Positions 1 to 4,902 of a stretch of 6,117 nucleotides of DNA are shown piece after piece (the first letter of the stretch is position 1; each line of letters opens with the position of its first letter). The notes under the pieces were generated by a model. The model saw only the letters and a list, made by a program, of their open reading frames with translations, was not told the DNA's origin and did no database searches. This DNA comes from an archaeon (GTDB lineage: Archaea > Nanobdellota > Nanobdellia > Woesearchaeales > JAHJEM01): the NCBI GenBank assembly GCA_020057445.1, contig JAGVFV010000092.1:1-6117 (forward strand), written 5' to 3'. The translations under genes and the position numbers were made by a program.

Positions 1-15
1 ACGCTCTTCCGATCT
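1..15 (+). other. Residual Illumina sequencing adapter
   Basis: The first 15 bases, ACGCTCTTCCGATCT, are identical to the 3' end of the Illumina TruSeq universal adapter. They are a library artefact, not genomic DNA. The biological sequence starts at base 16, and reading frames should not be extended through this stretch. Confidence 0.96.
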
Positions 16-16
16 A

Positions 17-478
17 GTGCCCTTCGAAAGACGACACTGCATCGGAGTGTTCGCCATCATCGGTCTCATCATCTTGATGATGGTCATGATTGATGGGACC
101 GCACTCTACTTCCATAACAACAGCACAGGAGTCAGAAACATAGTCTCCCTGAAGACTGCCATCATCATCGCTCTCGCGAGCCTGATCATATGGTCCGTCC
201 TATCCTTCATAACCGCCTTTCGGAAGAATGACTTTCGGATCATTCTGATGATCCTCTTCAGTTCCTATTTCTTTGCTTCTTTTCTCGCAGGAAGGTGCCT
301 CATGGATAACGAACAGGGAGGCGGCAGGTCCTCTGCGTACTTCCTTCTTGGGAGCGTTTTCGTGTCGATCATTATGCTCTTCTTCTTGCACAACACGTGC
401 ACGAAAATGTATCGCATGATCGAGGAACAGGAAAGAGAGGCAGGACAGAAGGCCGAAGGTGAAGGAAGGATCACGTAG
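17..478 (+). CDS. Four-helix membrane protein, probably 5'-truncated
   Basis: The frame is open from the contig edge to a TAG at 476-478. The first available start is a GTG at 17, one base after the adapter, with no genomic room for a ribosome binding site, so the true start may lie upstream and be missing. The 153 visible residues hold about four hydrophobic segments (roughly 9-26, 46-67, 73-92 and 106-125), which predicts an inner-membrane protein. A strongly charged tail follows (about 130-153, rich in E, K, R and G), probably cytoplasmic. A glycine run lies in the loop before the last helix. I recognise no catalytic motif or family. It heads a series of small membrane-protein genes in the same direction, which hints at a shared envelope role, but that is inference. 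Confidence 0.7.
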   Translation: MPFERRHCIGVFAIIGLIILMMVMIDGTALYFHNNSTGVRNIVSLKTAIIIALASLIIWSVLSFITAFRKNDFRIILMILFSSYFFASFLAGRCLMDNEQGGGRSSAYFLLGSVFVSIIMLFFLHNTCTKMYRMIEEQEREAGQKAEGEGRIT

Positions 479-488
479 GAGGAGAGCA

Positions 489-595
489 ACGAAGATTCCG
501 AACGCGATTTTGAGTGCGCCTGAAACCATAACAGTTCTACCATCTTCGTCCTGGAGGATTCTCGCCGGAATAAGGATCATTCCAGTCAGGCGCAC
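489..595 (+). other. Intergenic region with crossing inverted repeats
   Basis: The 144-base gap between the first two genes contains a perfect 10-bp inverted repeat: GTGCGCCTGA at 514-523 and TCAGGCGCAC at 586-595, 62 bases apart. An 8-bp inverted repeat, ACGAAGAT at 489-496 and ATCTTCGT at 542-549, crosses it. A small hairpin, GGAAT/ATTCC at 567-571 and 579-583, lies inside. The two larger stems cannot nest, so they would form a pseudoknot or alternative folds. The right arm (GTCAGGCGC at 585-593) differs at one of nine positions from the GTTAGGCGC repeats at 4903 and 5923. No T-tract follows, so a simple terminator is unlikely. Function unknown. Confidence 0.45.
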
Positions 596-622
596 CTATC
601 ATAAGGGGCAAGGAGGCTGTCG

Positions 623-868
623 ATGGAAACGCTTTTGCTTCCACTCATCCTGTCAGGAGTCTGTGTCATGCTTGCCGTGGTGATGCTGCTCGTGAAGCCT
701 CCGCATGTAAAGATAATCATCCTCATGCTGCAGCTTTTTGCGACAGCCGCCGCAAGCATCTCCATCGCCATTGCGACAGATGATGCGACAGGTAGGCAAG
801 CGATCTCCAGCTTGCTGTGGATGGGCGGTCTCATGCTGCTCGTGATCAGCGTGAGCCTGAGAAAGTAG
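623..868 (+). CDS. Small three-helix membrane protein, 81 aa
   Basis: The ATG at 623 is preceded by a strong Shine-Dalgarno sequence, AAGGAGG at 610-616, with a six-base spacer, which makes the start convincing. The 81-residue product is almost entirely hydrophobic: helices at about 3-24, 30-51 and 60-78, short polar loops (KPPHVK; a TDDATGR loop around 52-58) and a basic C-terminal tail ending LRK. It is predicted to be an integral membrane protein without a cleavable signal peptide or a visible enzymatic motif. I do not recognise the family. The stop codon TAG at 866-868 is itself the start of the left arm of a long inverted repeat in the following gap, so the end of the gene may be embedded in an RNA structure. 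Confidence 0.8.
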   Translation: METLLLPLILSGVCVMLAVVMLLVKPPHVKIIILMLQLFATAAASISIAIATDDATGRQAISSLLWMGGLMLLVISVSLRK

Positions 869-990
869 GCTGCTGCCCTTCTCGTGTGGAGGCCGATGCA
901 CAAATACACCATCACGATATCGGGTCTTCCCACGGCCGCGGCGGCAGCCTAAGTTTTCGGTCACGAAAGACAGTGTTTGATAAAGCACTG
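866..990 (+). promoter_or_regulatory. Three consecutive stem-loops, candidate structured RNA leader
   Basis: Three inverted repeats sit end to end before the next gene. First, 866-877 (TAGGCTGCTGCC) pairs with 940-951 (GGCGGCAGCCTA) in 12 pairs, one of them G-T. Inside this, 884-897 pairs with 919-933 in a 13-pair stem with one mismatch and one bulge, separated from the outer stem by a 6x6 internal loop. Second, TTTCG at 955-959 pairs with CGAAA at 964-968. Third, CAGTGTTT at 971-978 pairs with AAGCACTG at 983-990 around a GATA tetraloop, with one G-T pair. The Shine-Dalgarno of the 1011 gene lies eight bases further on. There is no U-tract, so a plain terminator is unlikely. A cis-regulatory leader or small RNA is possible. 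The pairing is directly visible; the function is inferred. Confidence 0.5.
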
Positions 991-1010
991 ATTCAAAGGG
1001 AGGTAGTACG

Positions 1011-1310
1011 ATGTTCATAGCAGGAGCAGTCTGCGGACTTGTCTTATGCATAGCCTGCTTCATTGCACTTTTCCGGTCCATCGCAGAATTCCTTGAATTC
1101 GGTTTAAACATTCATTCTCTCTGGTGGCTATGGACGATAATGGGAGGGATTCTTGTCCCTGGTGTCTTCTTGGGGATCAGGCAGATAGTGCTCGCGAGGA
1201 CTCCTGAGTTGCAAGGATCGTTCTCTTCTTTGCTGCTGGTCATCTTAGGTTCCATCCTCGCGGTCCTGTTTGCATATATCCGGTTCTTTCCAAGAAAGAG
1301 ATACATATGA
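1011..1310 (+). CDS. Small three-helix membrane protein, 99 aa
   Basis: The ATG at 1011 follows a good Shine-Dalgarno, GGGAGGT at 998-1004. The product has three hydrophobic segments (about 3-21, 36-56 and 71-92) and a basic C-terminus (PRKRYI) likely to face the cytoplasm. A tryptophan-rich patch (LWWLW, 38-41 area) begins the second helix. I see no catalytic motif and recognise no family. Its TGA stop (1308-1310) overlaps the ATG (1307-1309) of the rhomboid gene as ATGA, the classic arrangement for translational coupling. The two proteins are therefore probably made together, and this one could be a membrane partner of the protease, though that is inference. Twin GAATTC sites and a GTTTAAAC palindrome at 1086-1109 lie inside the coding sequence and look incidental. 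Confidence 0.8.
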   Translation: MFIAGAVCGLVLCIACFIALFRSIAEFLEFGLNIHSLWWLWTIMGGILVPGVFLGIRQIVLARTPELQGSFSSLLLVILGSILAVLFAYIRFFPRKRYI

Positions 1311-1690
1311 GGATAACGTACAACAGTCCTGTCGTGCTGACGTATGCGTTCGCGTCGTTGGCTGTGCTCGGGCTCACCGCGCTCGCGCCAGGGCTCATGG
1401 GTCTTTTTGCAAGCTCGGGCAACCTCGCCGATCCTGGAAACATCCTGTATATCTTCGCTCACGCGAACCTGATGCACTTCGCAGCGAACATGATGCTGTT
1501 CCTGCTCCTTGCCCCTTTGATCGAGGAGAAGTACGGATCGCCCTGGTTCCTCCTCATGATCGCCGCGACCGCGATAGCGACAAGCGTATTGAACGCTGTT
1601 TTCTTCCATTCGGGGATCATCGGCGCGTCAGGCATCGTCTTCATGCTGATCATCCTGTCGTCCATCACAACGGCAGGGGCATCCCGCTGA
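1307..1690 (+). CDS. Rhomboid-family intramembrane serine protease, N-terminal part (frameshifted)
   Basis: Rhomboids cleave transmembrane substrates inside the lipid bilayer with a Ser-His dyad. The frame encodes the first rhomboid helices: a hydrophobic segment at about 9-35, then HANLMHFAAN at 52-61, which matches the conserved H-x-x-L-x-H-x-x-x-N pattern of the second core helix, then EEKYGS at 73-78. The active-site GASG is at 106-109, with the catalytic serine at residue 108 (TCA at 1628-1630). This frame then ends in an unrelated tail (TAGASR) at a TGA at 1688-1690, before the helix that should supply the histidine. The missing part is encoded in the next frame. The start overlaps the upstream stop (ATGA), and a purine run (AAGAAAGAGA) upstream may serve as Shine-Dalgarno. 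As read, this 127-aa product would lack the catalytic histidine. Confidence 0.85.
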   Translation: MRITYNSPVVLTYAFASLAVLGLTALAPGLMGLFASSGNLADPGNILYIFAHANLMHFAANMMLFLLLAPLIEEKYGSPWFLLMIAATAIATSVLNAVFFHSGIIGASGIVFMLIILSSITTAGASR

Positions 1691-1830
1691 CGTTCATCCT
1701 GGTATTCCTGCTGTACGTGGGAAAAGAGGTCGTGGATGCGCTCAAGCCTGACCACATCAGCCAGTTCGCGCACGTCATCGGCGGATTCTGTGGCGCGATG
1801 TTCGGGCTGATGAAGAGGAAGGCGTCCTAG
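1669..1830 (+). pseudogene. Rhomboid protease C-terminal part, displaced into another frame
   Basis: Directly after the rhomboid N-terminal part, the alternative frame reads GIPLTFILVFLLYVGKEV and, further on, ISQFAHVIGGFCGAMFGL. The latter is the last core helix of rhomboids, with the H-x-x-G-x-x-x-G pattern carrying the catalytic histidine (CAC at 1771-1773). It ends at a TAG at 1828-1830. This segment has no start codon or ribosome binding site of its own and only makes sense as a continuation of the 1307 gene. Joining the two requires one extra base between about 1667 and 1680; for example, an added A in the CACAAC run gives SITNGRGIPLTF. The repaired protein would be 174 aa, of reasonable size for a minimal six-helix rhomboid. 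It may be a true mutation, an assembly or sequencing error, or, less likely, programmed frameshifting. Confidence 0.8.
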
Positions 1831-1863
1831 GAACATGCGGATGACCTAGGAACATGCGGATGA
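1826..1863 (+). repeat. Perfect 19-bp tandem duplication over the rhomboid stop codon
   Basis: CCTAGGAACATGCGGATGA occurs at 1826-1844 and again immediately at 1845-1863 without a mismatch. The first copy contains the TAG stop of the rhomboid C-terminal frame. A two-copy perfect tandem repeat suggests a recent slippage or duplication event, or an assembly artefact. It lies in the gap before the next gene and ends 13 bases before that gene's Shine-Dalgarno. Confidence 0.9.
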
Positions 1864-1889
1864 ATAACGAACAGTGAAGGGGGAATGCC

Positions 1890-2219
1890 ATGCTCAAGTT
1901 CGAAAACGGTACTGAAGTCGTTGTGCCTGCAGAGGAAGTGGTGCTTGCCGTCGGGAACGCGATGTACCTCCTTGCTGAGATCGAGCAGATGAGGTGGACA
2001 TCCTGGGACGAGATGGTGGACTGCATCATTGAAAAGCTTCCGGCAGGTATCGTCTTCCTCTCGGTGCATTTCATCCGAGTGTTCTGCGAAGGCGGGGAAA
2101 CACGCCTTTTCACCGTAGACAAGGACACCAGGATGTCGCTCATCGCCTCGAAGAGCGATGTCTATTGCAGCGCCATTCGCAGTGGCAAGTCGTTTCGGGT
2201 GGAGTTCTACATCGGGTAA
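1890..2219 (+). CDS. Hypothetical protein, SWDEMV paralogue 1, 109 aa
   Basis: The ATG at 1890 is preceded by AAGGGGGA at 1877-1884. The protein has no membrane segment or signal peptide and is mildly acidic, so it is probably cytosolic. It reads as an alpha/beta domain: an N-terminal strand pair with FENG and a long helix containing W-x-SWDEMV at about 36-43. Then come a beta region with F-x-S-x-x-x-I-x-V and a V-D-K turn, and a final strand ending VEFYIG. The next gene encodes a paralogue with the same landmarks in the same order, which supports both as real genes arising by duplication. I recognise no family, and there are no obvious catalytic residues or metal-binding motif. Confidence 0.78.
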   Translation: MLKFENGTEVVVPAEEVVLAVGNAMYLLAEIEQMRWTSWDEMVDCIIEKLPAGIVFLSVHFIRVFCEGGETRLFTVDKDTRMSLIASKSDVYCSAIRSGKSFRVEFYIG

Positions 2220-2258
2220 GGCAACAGAAGCAAGAAGTGAATCTTGAAGTCCTGAACA

Positions 2259-2271
2259 CGGATAACATCCG
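2259..2271 (+). promoter_or_regulatory. Small hairpin abutting the ribosome binding site
   Basis: CGGAT at 2259-2263 and ATCCG at 2267-2271 are perfect complements around an AAC triloop. The last base is also the first of the GGGAGGAA Shine-Dalgarno (2271-2278) of the 2283 gene. The hairpin may influence ribosome access. It is short and could be coincidental. Confidence 0.3.
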
Positions 2272-2282
2272 GGAGGAAAGTC

Positions 2283-2627
2283 ATGCAATACTTTGAATCT
2301 GGCGCAATGCGCAGTGTCGACGCGGATGAGGTGATGAGGAAGACCTCGGACATTCTTTTGAATGTGGACACGCTTGAATCGTGCATCTGGGACTCCTGGG
2401 ACGAGATGGTCGAGGACGTCACAAAGTTCCTGAGCACGCATCCGGAGATCCATTTCATGTCCATCCGCTCGATCGAAGTCAAGGTCGAAGGCGAGTTGGA
2501 GAAGTTCTGGCCGGTCATCGTCGTGGACAAGGAGATCGCGCGCAGGCTGCACGATTCCGTCGGCGACCCTCGTTATGAGATGTATCAGAAGGGGCATTCG
2601 CTGAGCGTCCAGTTCACCATCGGTTAA
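2283..2627 (+). CDS. Hypothetical protein, SWDEMV paralogue 2, 114 aa
   Basis: The start at 2283 follows GGGAGGAA at 2271-2278, 63 bases after the preceding stop. The product is soluble, acidic and lacks a signal peptide. It aligns end to end with the protein encoded just upstream: F-E-[NS]-G near the start, V-x-A-[ED]-EV, then W-x-SWDEMV-[DE] at about 36-44. It continues with F-x-S-[VI]-x-x-I-x-V, a central V-D-K and a C-terminal V-x-F-x-IG. Overall identity looks moderate, so the duplication is not recent, yet the two remain adjacent and co-oriented. They could form a heterodimer or act on related partners. No family is recognised and no function can be assigned. Confidence 0.8.
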   Translation: MQYFESGAMRSVDADEVMRKTSDILLNVDTLESCIWDSWDEMVEDVTKFLSTHPEIHFMSIRSIEVKVEGELEKFWPVIVVDKEIARRLHDSVGDPRYEMYQKGHSLSVQFTIG

Positions 2628-2839
2628 CGTGCCCACCGACAACCGGGCACAAAGGTGAGGGAGGGTTGTGATTACCTCATCGCTCTGGGCAGGGTTGCTA
2701 TTGCTGCACCTGTTTCTTGTGAGAGGAAATCCGTGCCTTCCCTTTTAATCATTCGCGTCCGAGAACTGACAAAAAAACCAATTCGGCATCTGAGGTCTGT
2801 ATCCCTCACGGGCGCGAAAGCATCAGAGAGGAAAGGAAG
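2628..2839 (+). other. 212-base gap with hairpins, no convincing gene
   Basis: Two hairpins follow the preceding stop. GTGCCC at 2629-2634 pairs with GGGCAC at 2645-2650, and GGTGAGG at 2654-2660 pairs with CCTCATC at 2675-2681 with one G-T pair. Neither is followed by a run of T, so intrinsic termination is doubtful. A third small stem, TGAGG/CCTCA, lies at 2791-2808. A TTTAAT at 2744-2749 resembles a -10 box but has no well-spaced -35. The gap is the longest in the window and probably marks a transcription-unit boundary upstream of the three-paralogue block. The open frame from GTG 2655 runs to 2843, but its composition is not protein-like and it overlaps the next start. Confidence 0.4.
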
Positions 2840-3514
2840 ATGAAGAAGCAGAAAAAGGAACTCTTGAATCCTCCTTCGTTGGACTTCAAGGATTACGGCC
2901 CGCTGAGACGGTTCATCGCTGGGTCATTGCGAAAGGGATTCTCCCTTCTTGAGGTGGTGAAGGCCGCGAAGAAGGAGATGTGGAGCCTTGGAACAGTCCT
3001 TTCTTTGGTCCCCCGCAAAAGACTGACAGAATATGAACTCACTATGTTGTTCATCGGGTTGAAGATCAATCCTGCAGCAGAGCATGATATGCTTCGTGAT
3101 GATGCAGGTCTCTCTTCTTCCAAGATTGTCAACCTTTGCATCCCCTGCTCTGTCCCCCCGATCATCGCGTTTCGCCATCTGCGGAAGGTGATGGACATGA
3201 GGGATATCATTCCTGCTATGCTCGATGCGTGGGGCACAAGCACCACGACTGACACCCTTAGCGAGGTGCAGTTGACGCTGTCGGAGCTCTCAGAAGTGGT
3301 CCGAGCCATGCTCGACCAGGGGATTACTGTTGACATTACATTTGAAATTCTCGACAAGATCACGGCAGGAAGGATCCTTGCCTGGTATATCCTGGACAAG
3401 AAGCTTGCGGATGCTGGAGTCTATGTCGTTCACCGCGAGCGCATCAAGAACCAGCTCAAAGGCAGGGCAATCACGAAAATGTTGATCTCACGGATGTCTC
3501 AGAAAGGAAAGTGA
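2840..3514 (+). CDS. Hypothetical helical-repeat protein, paralogue A, 224 aa
   Basis: The ATG at 2840 follows a purine stretch with GAGAGG at 2826-2831, the likely Shine-Dalgarno. This is the first of three tandem paralogues. After a lysine-rich N-terminus (MKKQKKE), the protein is predicted mainly alpha-helical, basic and soluble. Landmarks shared by all three are S-L-x-x-[LV]-V ending in WSL (35-50), K-I-N-P (75-78), C-x-V-P followed by R-H-L (103-114), an A-W pair (130-131), L-T-L-x-x-L leading to LDQG (145-161) and the C-terminal GVY...R-x-x-IK...GR (193-209). This copy is the most divergent and carries an extra 15-residue C-terminal tail. The modules around 35-57, 91-114 and 145-171 look like repeats of one two-helix unit, loosely resembling helix-turn-helix spacing, so a nucleic-acid or protein-binding scaffold is conceivable. 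I recognise no family. Confidence 0.82.
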   Translation: MKKQKKELLNPPSLDFKDYGPLRRFIAGSLRKGFSLLEVVKAAKKEMWSLGTVLSLVPRKRLTEYELTMLFIGLKINPAAEHDMLRDDAGLSSSKIVNLCIPCSVPPIIAFRHLRKVMDMRDIIPAMLDAWGTSTTTDTLSEVQLTLSELSEVVRAMLDQGITVDITFEILDKITAGRILAWYILDKKLADAGVYVVHRERIKNQLKGRAITKMLISRMSQKGK

Positions 3515-3530
3515 GATGAAGAAAGAAAAG
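3512..3530 (+). repeat. 19-base direct repeat over the paralogue B start (second copy at 4236-4254)
   Basis: TGAGATGAAGAAAGAAAAG occurs at 3512-3530 and at 4236-4254, spanning the start codons of paralogues B and C. Each copy is preceded by CAGAAAGGA (3500-3508 and 4227-4235), with three extra bases in the B copy. The duplication unit therefore includes the ribosome binding site as well as the coding region. In the B copy the TGA is also the stop codon of paralogue A. Confidence 0.85.
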
Positions 3531-4172
3531 CAGAAAGTGAAGCCGAGGCAGAAAGGAAGTTCGACGCTGCCAAAACCAGAGAAGAAAGCGCACAGCTTTC
3601 TTAAACTCAGGAAATACTTTGAAGTGTCGCACGGCAAGGGGACGTCGCTTGTCGAGCTGGTTGCTAAGGCGAGGAAGGCAAGATGGTCTCTGGAGAATAT
3701 CATCGGTGCGCTCCCTTCCAATGCCACGTTCAATGAGCATGCCAGCCTCTTCATGCAACTCAAGGTCGACCCGTCGAAGTACGGAAAGATGTTCATTCTG
3801 GATAAGAAATTCACTCTCCCGCAGATCATGCTCATGTCCGACGCCTGCGACATCCCGCATGAGACAGTGATTCGTCATCTACTGTACTTGAAGAATGTGG
3901 GAGAGGTCGCCAAGTGCGCGATGGAGATATGGTCTGCAACAGTGATGATACGCGCGTTCAGCCAACTGCGGCTGACGCATGAGGAGCTGGCGACATTTGC
4001 GCGGGCGTTGTTGGACAAGGGATGGCACATCGATGCTGTGGTCGATGCTCTCGACAGGATAACACCCAACAGGAAGCTGCCTGTCTCCCGGCTTGACGCC
4101 CGGCTTGAAAGCGAAGGCATCTACATCTACGACCGGAACCGCATCAAGGAGCATTTCTCCGGAAGAGGATAA
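3516..4172 (+). CDS. Hypothetical helical-repeat protein, paralogue B, 218 aa
   Basis: The ATG at 3516 lies one base after the stop of paralogue A, with AAGGA at 3504-3508 as Shine-Dalgarno inside the upstream gene, so translation is probably coupled. The basic N-terminus (eight of the first thirteen residues are K or R) precedes a helical soluble body. It shows the same landmarks as A and C: TSLVELV...WSL (43-59), K-V-D-P (83-86), C-D-I-P then R-H-L (111-122), LT-x-x-EL leading to LLDKG (153-169), and GIY...R-x-x-IK...GR (201-217). The three internal modules at about 43-66, 99-123 and 153-179 can be overlaid as x-[TS]-L-x-[EQ]-[LI], a spacer, then a second amphipathic helix. B and C share nearly the same start region. 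No known family or catalytic site is visible. Confidence 0.84.
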   Translation: MKKEKQKVKPRQKGSSTLPKPEKKAHSFLKLRKYFEVSHGKGTSLVELVAKARKARWSLENIIGALPSNATFNEHASLFMQLKVDPSKYGKMFILDKKFTLPQIMLMSDACDIPHETVIRHLLYLKNVGEVAKCAMEIWSATVMIRAFSQLRLTHEELATFARALLDKGWHIDAVVDALDRITPNRKLPVSRLDARLESEGIYIYDRNRIKEHFSGRG

Positions 4173-4239
4173 GAGTCAAGGGTCGTCTGCAAGTGACAAC
4201 TACGCTTAACATCCTTACGAAGGTCCCAGAAAGGATGAG

Positions 4240-4887
4240 ATGAAGAAAGAAAAGCCAAGGCAGAAGGAAACGCTGATGCTGCCAAAGGTTGGGAAGACTG
4301 CGCACGCCTTGAAATCGCTCAAGGTGTACCTTGATAGATGTTTTCACAAGAGAAACTCCCTCATCGATCTTGTGCAGGAGGTGCGAAAGGCAGGATGGTC
4401 ATTTGAGCAGATCGTCTATGCGCTTCCACTCCATGTCACGGTCGATGGATATGAAGGATATCTTGGACTCTTCCTGCATTTCGGGATTGACCCGTCGGAG
4501 CATTCCAAGACCCTCCATCTGCAAAAGGACTTCACCATCATACAGATCCTCAGCTTATGCGGTGACTGCCATATCCCGGTGGAAAAAGTCGTTCGTAATC
4601 TGCAGGAGTGGATGGATATAGGCGAGGTCGTCATCTGCGTGCGTCATGCCTGGGGGGAGACGATCACGTTCGATGCGCTTGCAAGGATGAAGTTGACCCT
4701 CCCTGACATCGCAAAGGTCGCACATGCGTTGCTCGACGAGGGAGCTGACCAAGGAGCAGTGGTGCACAGCATCGGATGGATTGCTCCAGGCCGCGTGTTT
4801 CCTTCCCGGCTTGACAAGGAGCTCAAGAAGGCAGGCGTCTACCGCTGCCATCGGGAGCACATCAAGAACCATTTCGCCGGCAGATAG
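4240..4887 (+). CDS. Hypothetical helical-repeat protein, paralogue C, 215 aa
   Basis: The ATG at 4240 follows AAGGA at 4231-4235. An ATG at 4235 is excluded because it meets a stop after two codons. The protein matches A and B along its whole length: lysine-rich start, NSLIDLV...WSF (39-55), F-G-I-D-P (81-85), C-H-I-P then V-R-N-L (110-121), an A-W pair (137-138), LTLPDI leading to LLDEG (152-168), and GVY...R-x-x-IK...GR (199-215). Four cysteines lie in its first two-thirds (34, 107, 110 and 132), of which C110 aligns with a cysteine in A and B. C107 and C110 form a C-x-x-C pair seen only here, so it is not a family-wide metal site. The gap to the next gene is 55 bases and holds the GTTAGGC-type repeat. 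Confidence 0.84.
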   Translation: MKKEKPRQKETLMLPKVGKTAHALKSLKVYLDRCFHKRNSLIDLVQEVRKAGWSFEQIVYALPLHVTVDGYEGYLGLFLHFGIDPSEHSKTLHLQKDFTIIQILSLCGDCHIPVEKVVRNLQEWMDIGEVVICVRHAWGETITFDALARMKLTLPDIAKVAHALLDEGADQGAVVHSIGWIAPGRVFPSRLDKELKKAGVYRCHREHIKNHFAGR

Positions 4888-4902
4888 GCCGTCAGTTCGG
4901 TT

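Noticed and set aside
200..595. Minus-strand frame whose first 39 residues (MRLTGMILIP...) look protein-like in the gap after the first gene
   Set aside because: It has no ribosome binding site and runs antisense through the real first gene; the apparent quality may come from the inverted repeats there.
459..683. Plus-strand frame bridging the first two genes
   Set aside because: It starts in the end of gene one in another frame, has a serine/arginine-rich implausible sequence, and overlaps the strong start at 623.
866..951. The long inverted repeat as an attC recombination site
   Set aside because: attC ends read RYYYAAC...GTTRRRY; here the arms read TAGGC...GCCTA, the opposite polarity, with no AAC/GTT core.
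1084..1109. Two GAATTC sites and GTTTAAAC as a possible cloning or vector junction
   Set aside because: They lie inside an uninterrupted membrane-protein coding sequence with normal codon flow, so chance palindromes are more likely.
1270..1668. Frame joined to the rhomboid C-terminus when read from 1270
   Set aside because: Its first part is arginine- and histidine-rich out-of-frame noise; only the end from about 1669 is genuine rhomboid sequence.
1673..1681. Programmed -1 frameshift at GCA GGG GCA
   Set aside because: It does not fit the X-XXY-YYZ slippery pattern, and no obvious downstream stem at the usual distance was found; a plain indel is simpler.
2717..2749. TTGTGA ... TTTAAT as a sigma-70 promoter
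   Set aside because: The spacer is 21 bases, too long for confident assignment.
2655..2843. 62-aa open frame from a GTG
   Set aside because: No Shine-Dalgarno, unlikely amino-acid composition, and it overlaps the well-supported start at 2840.
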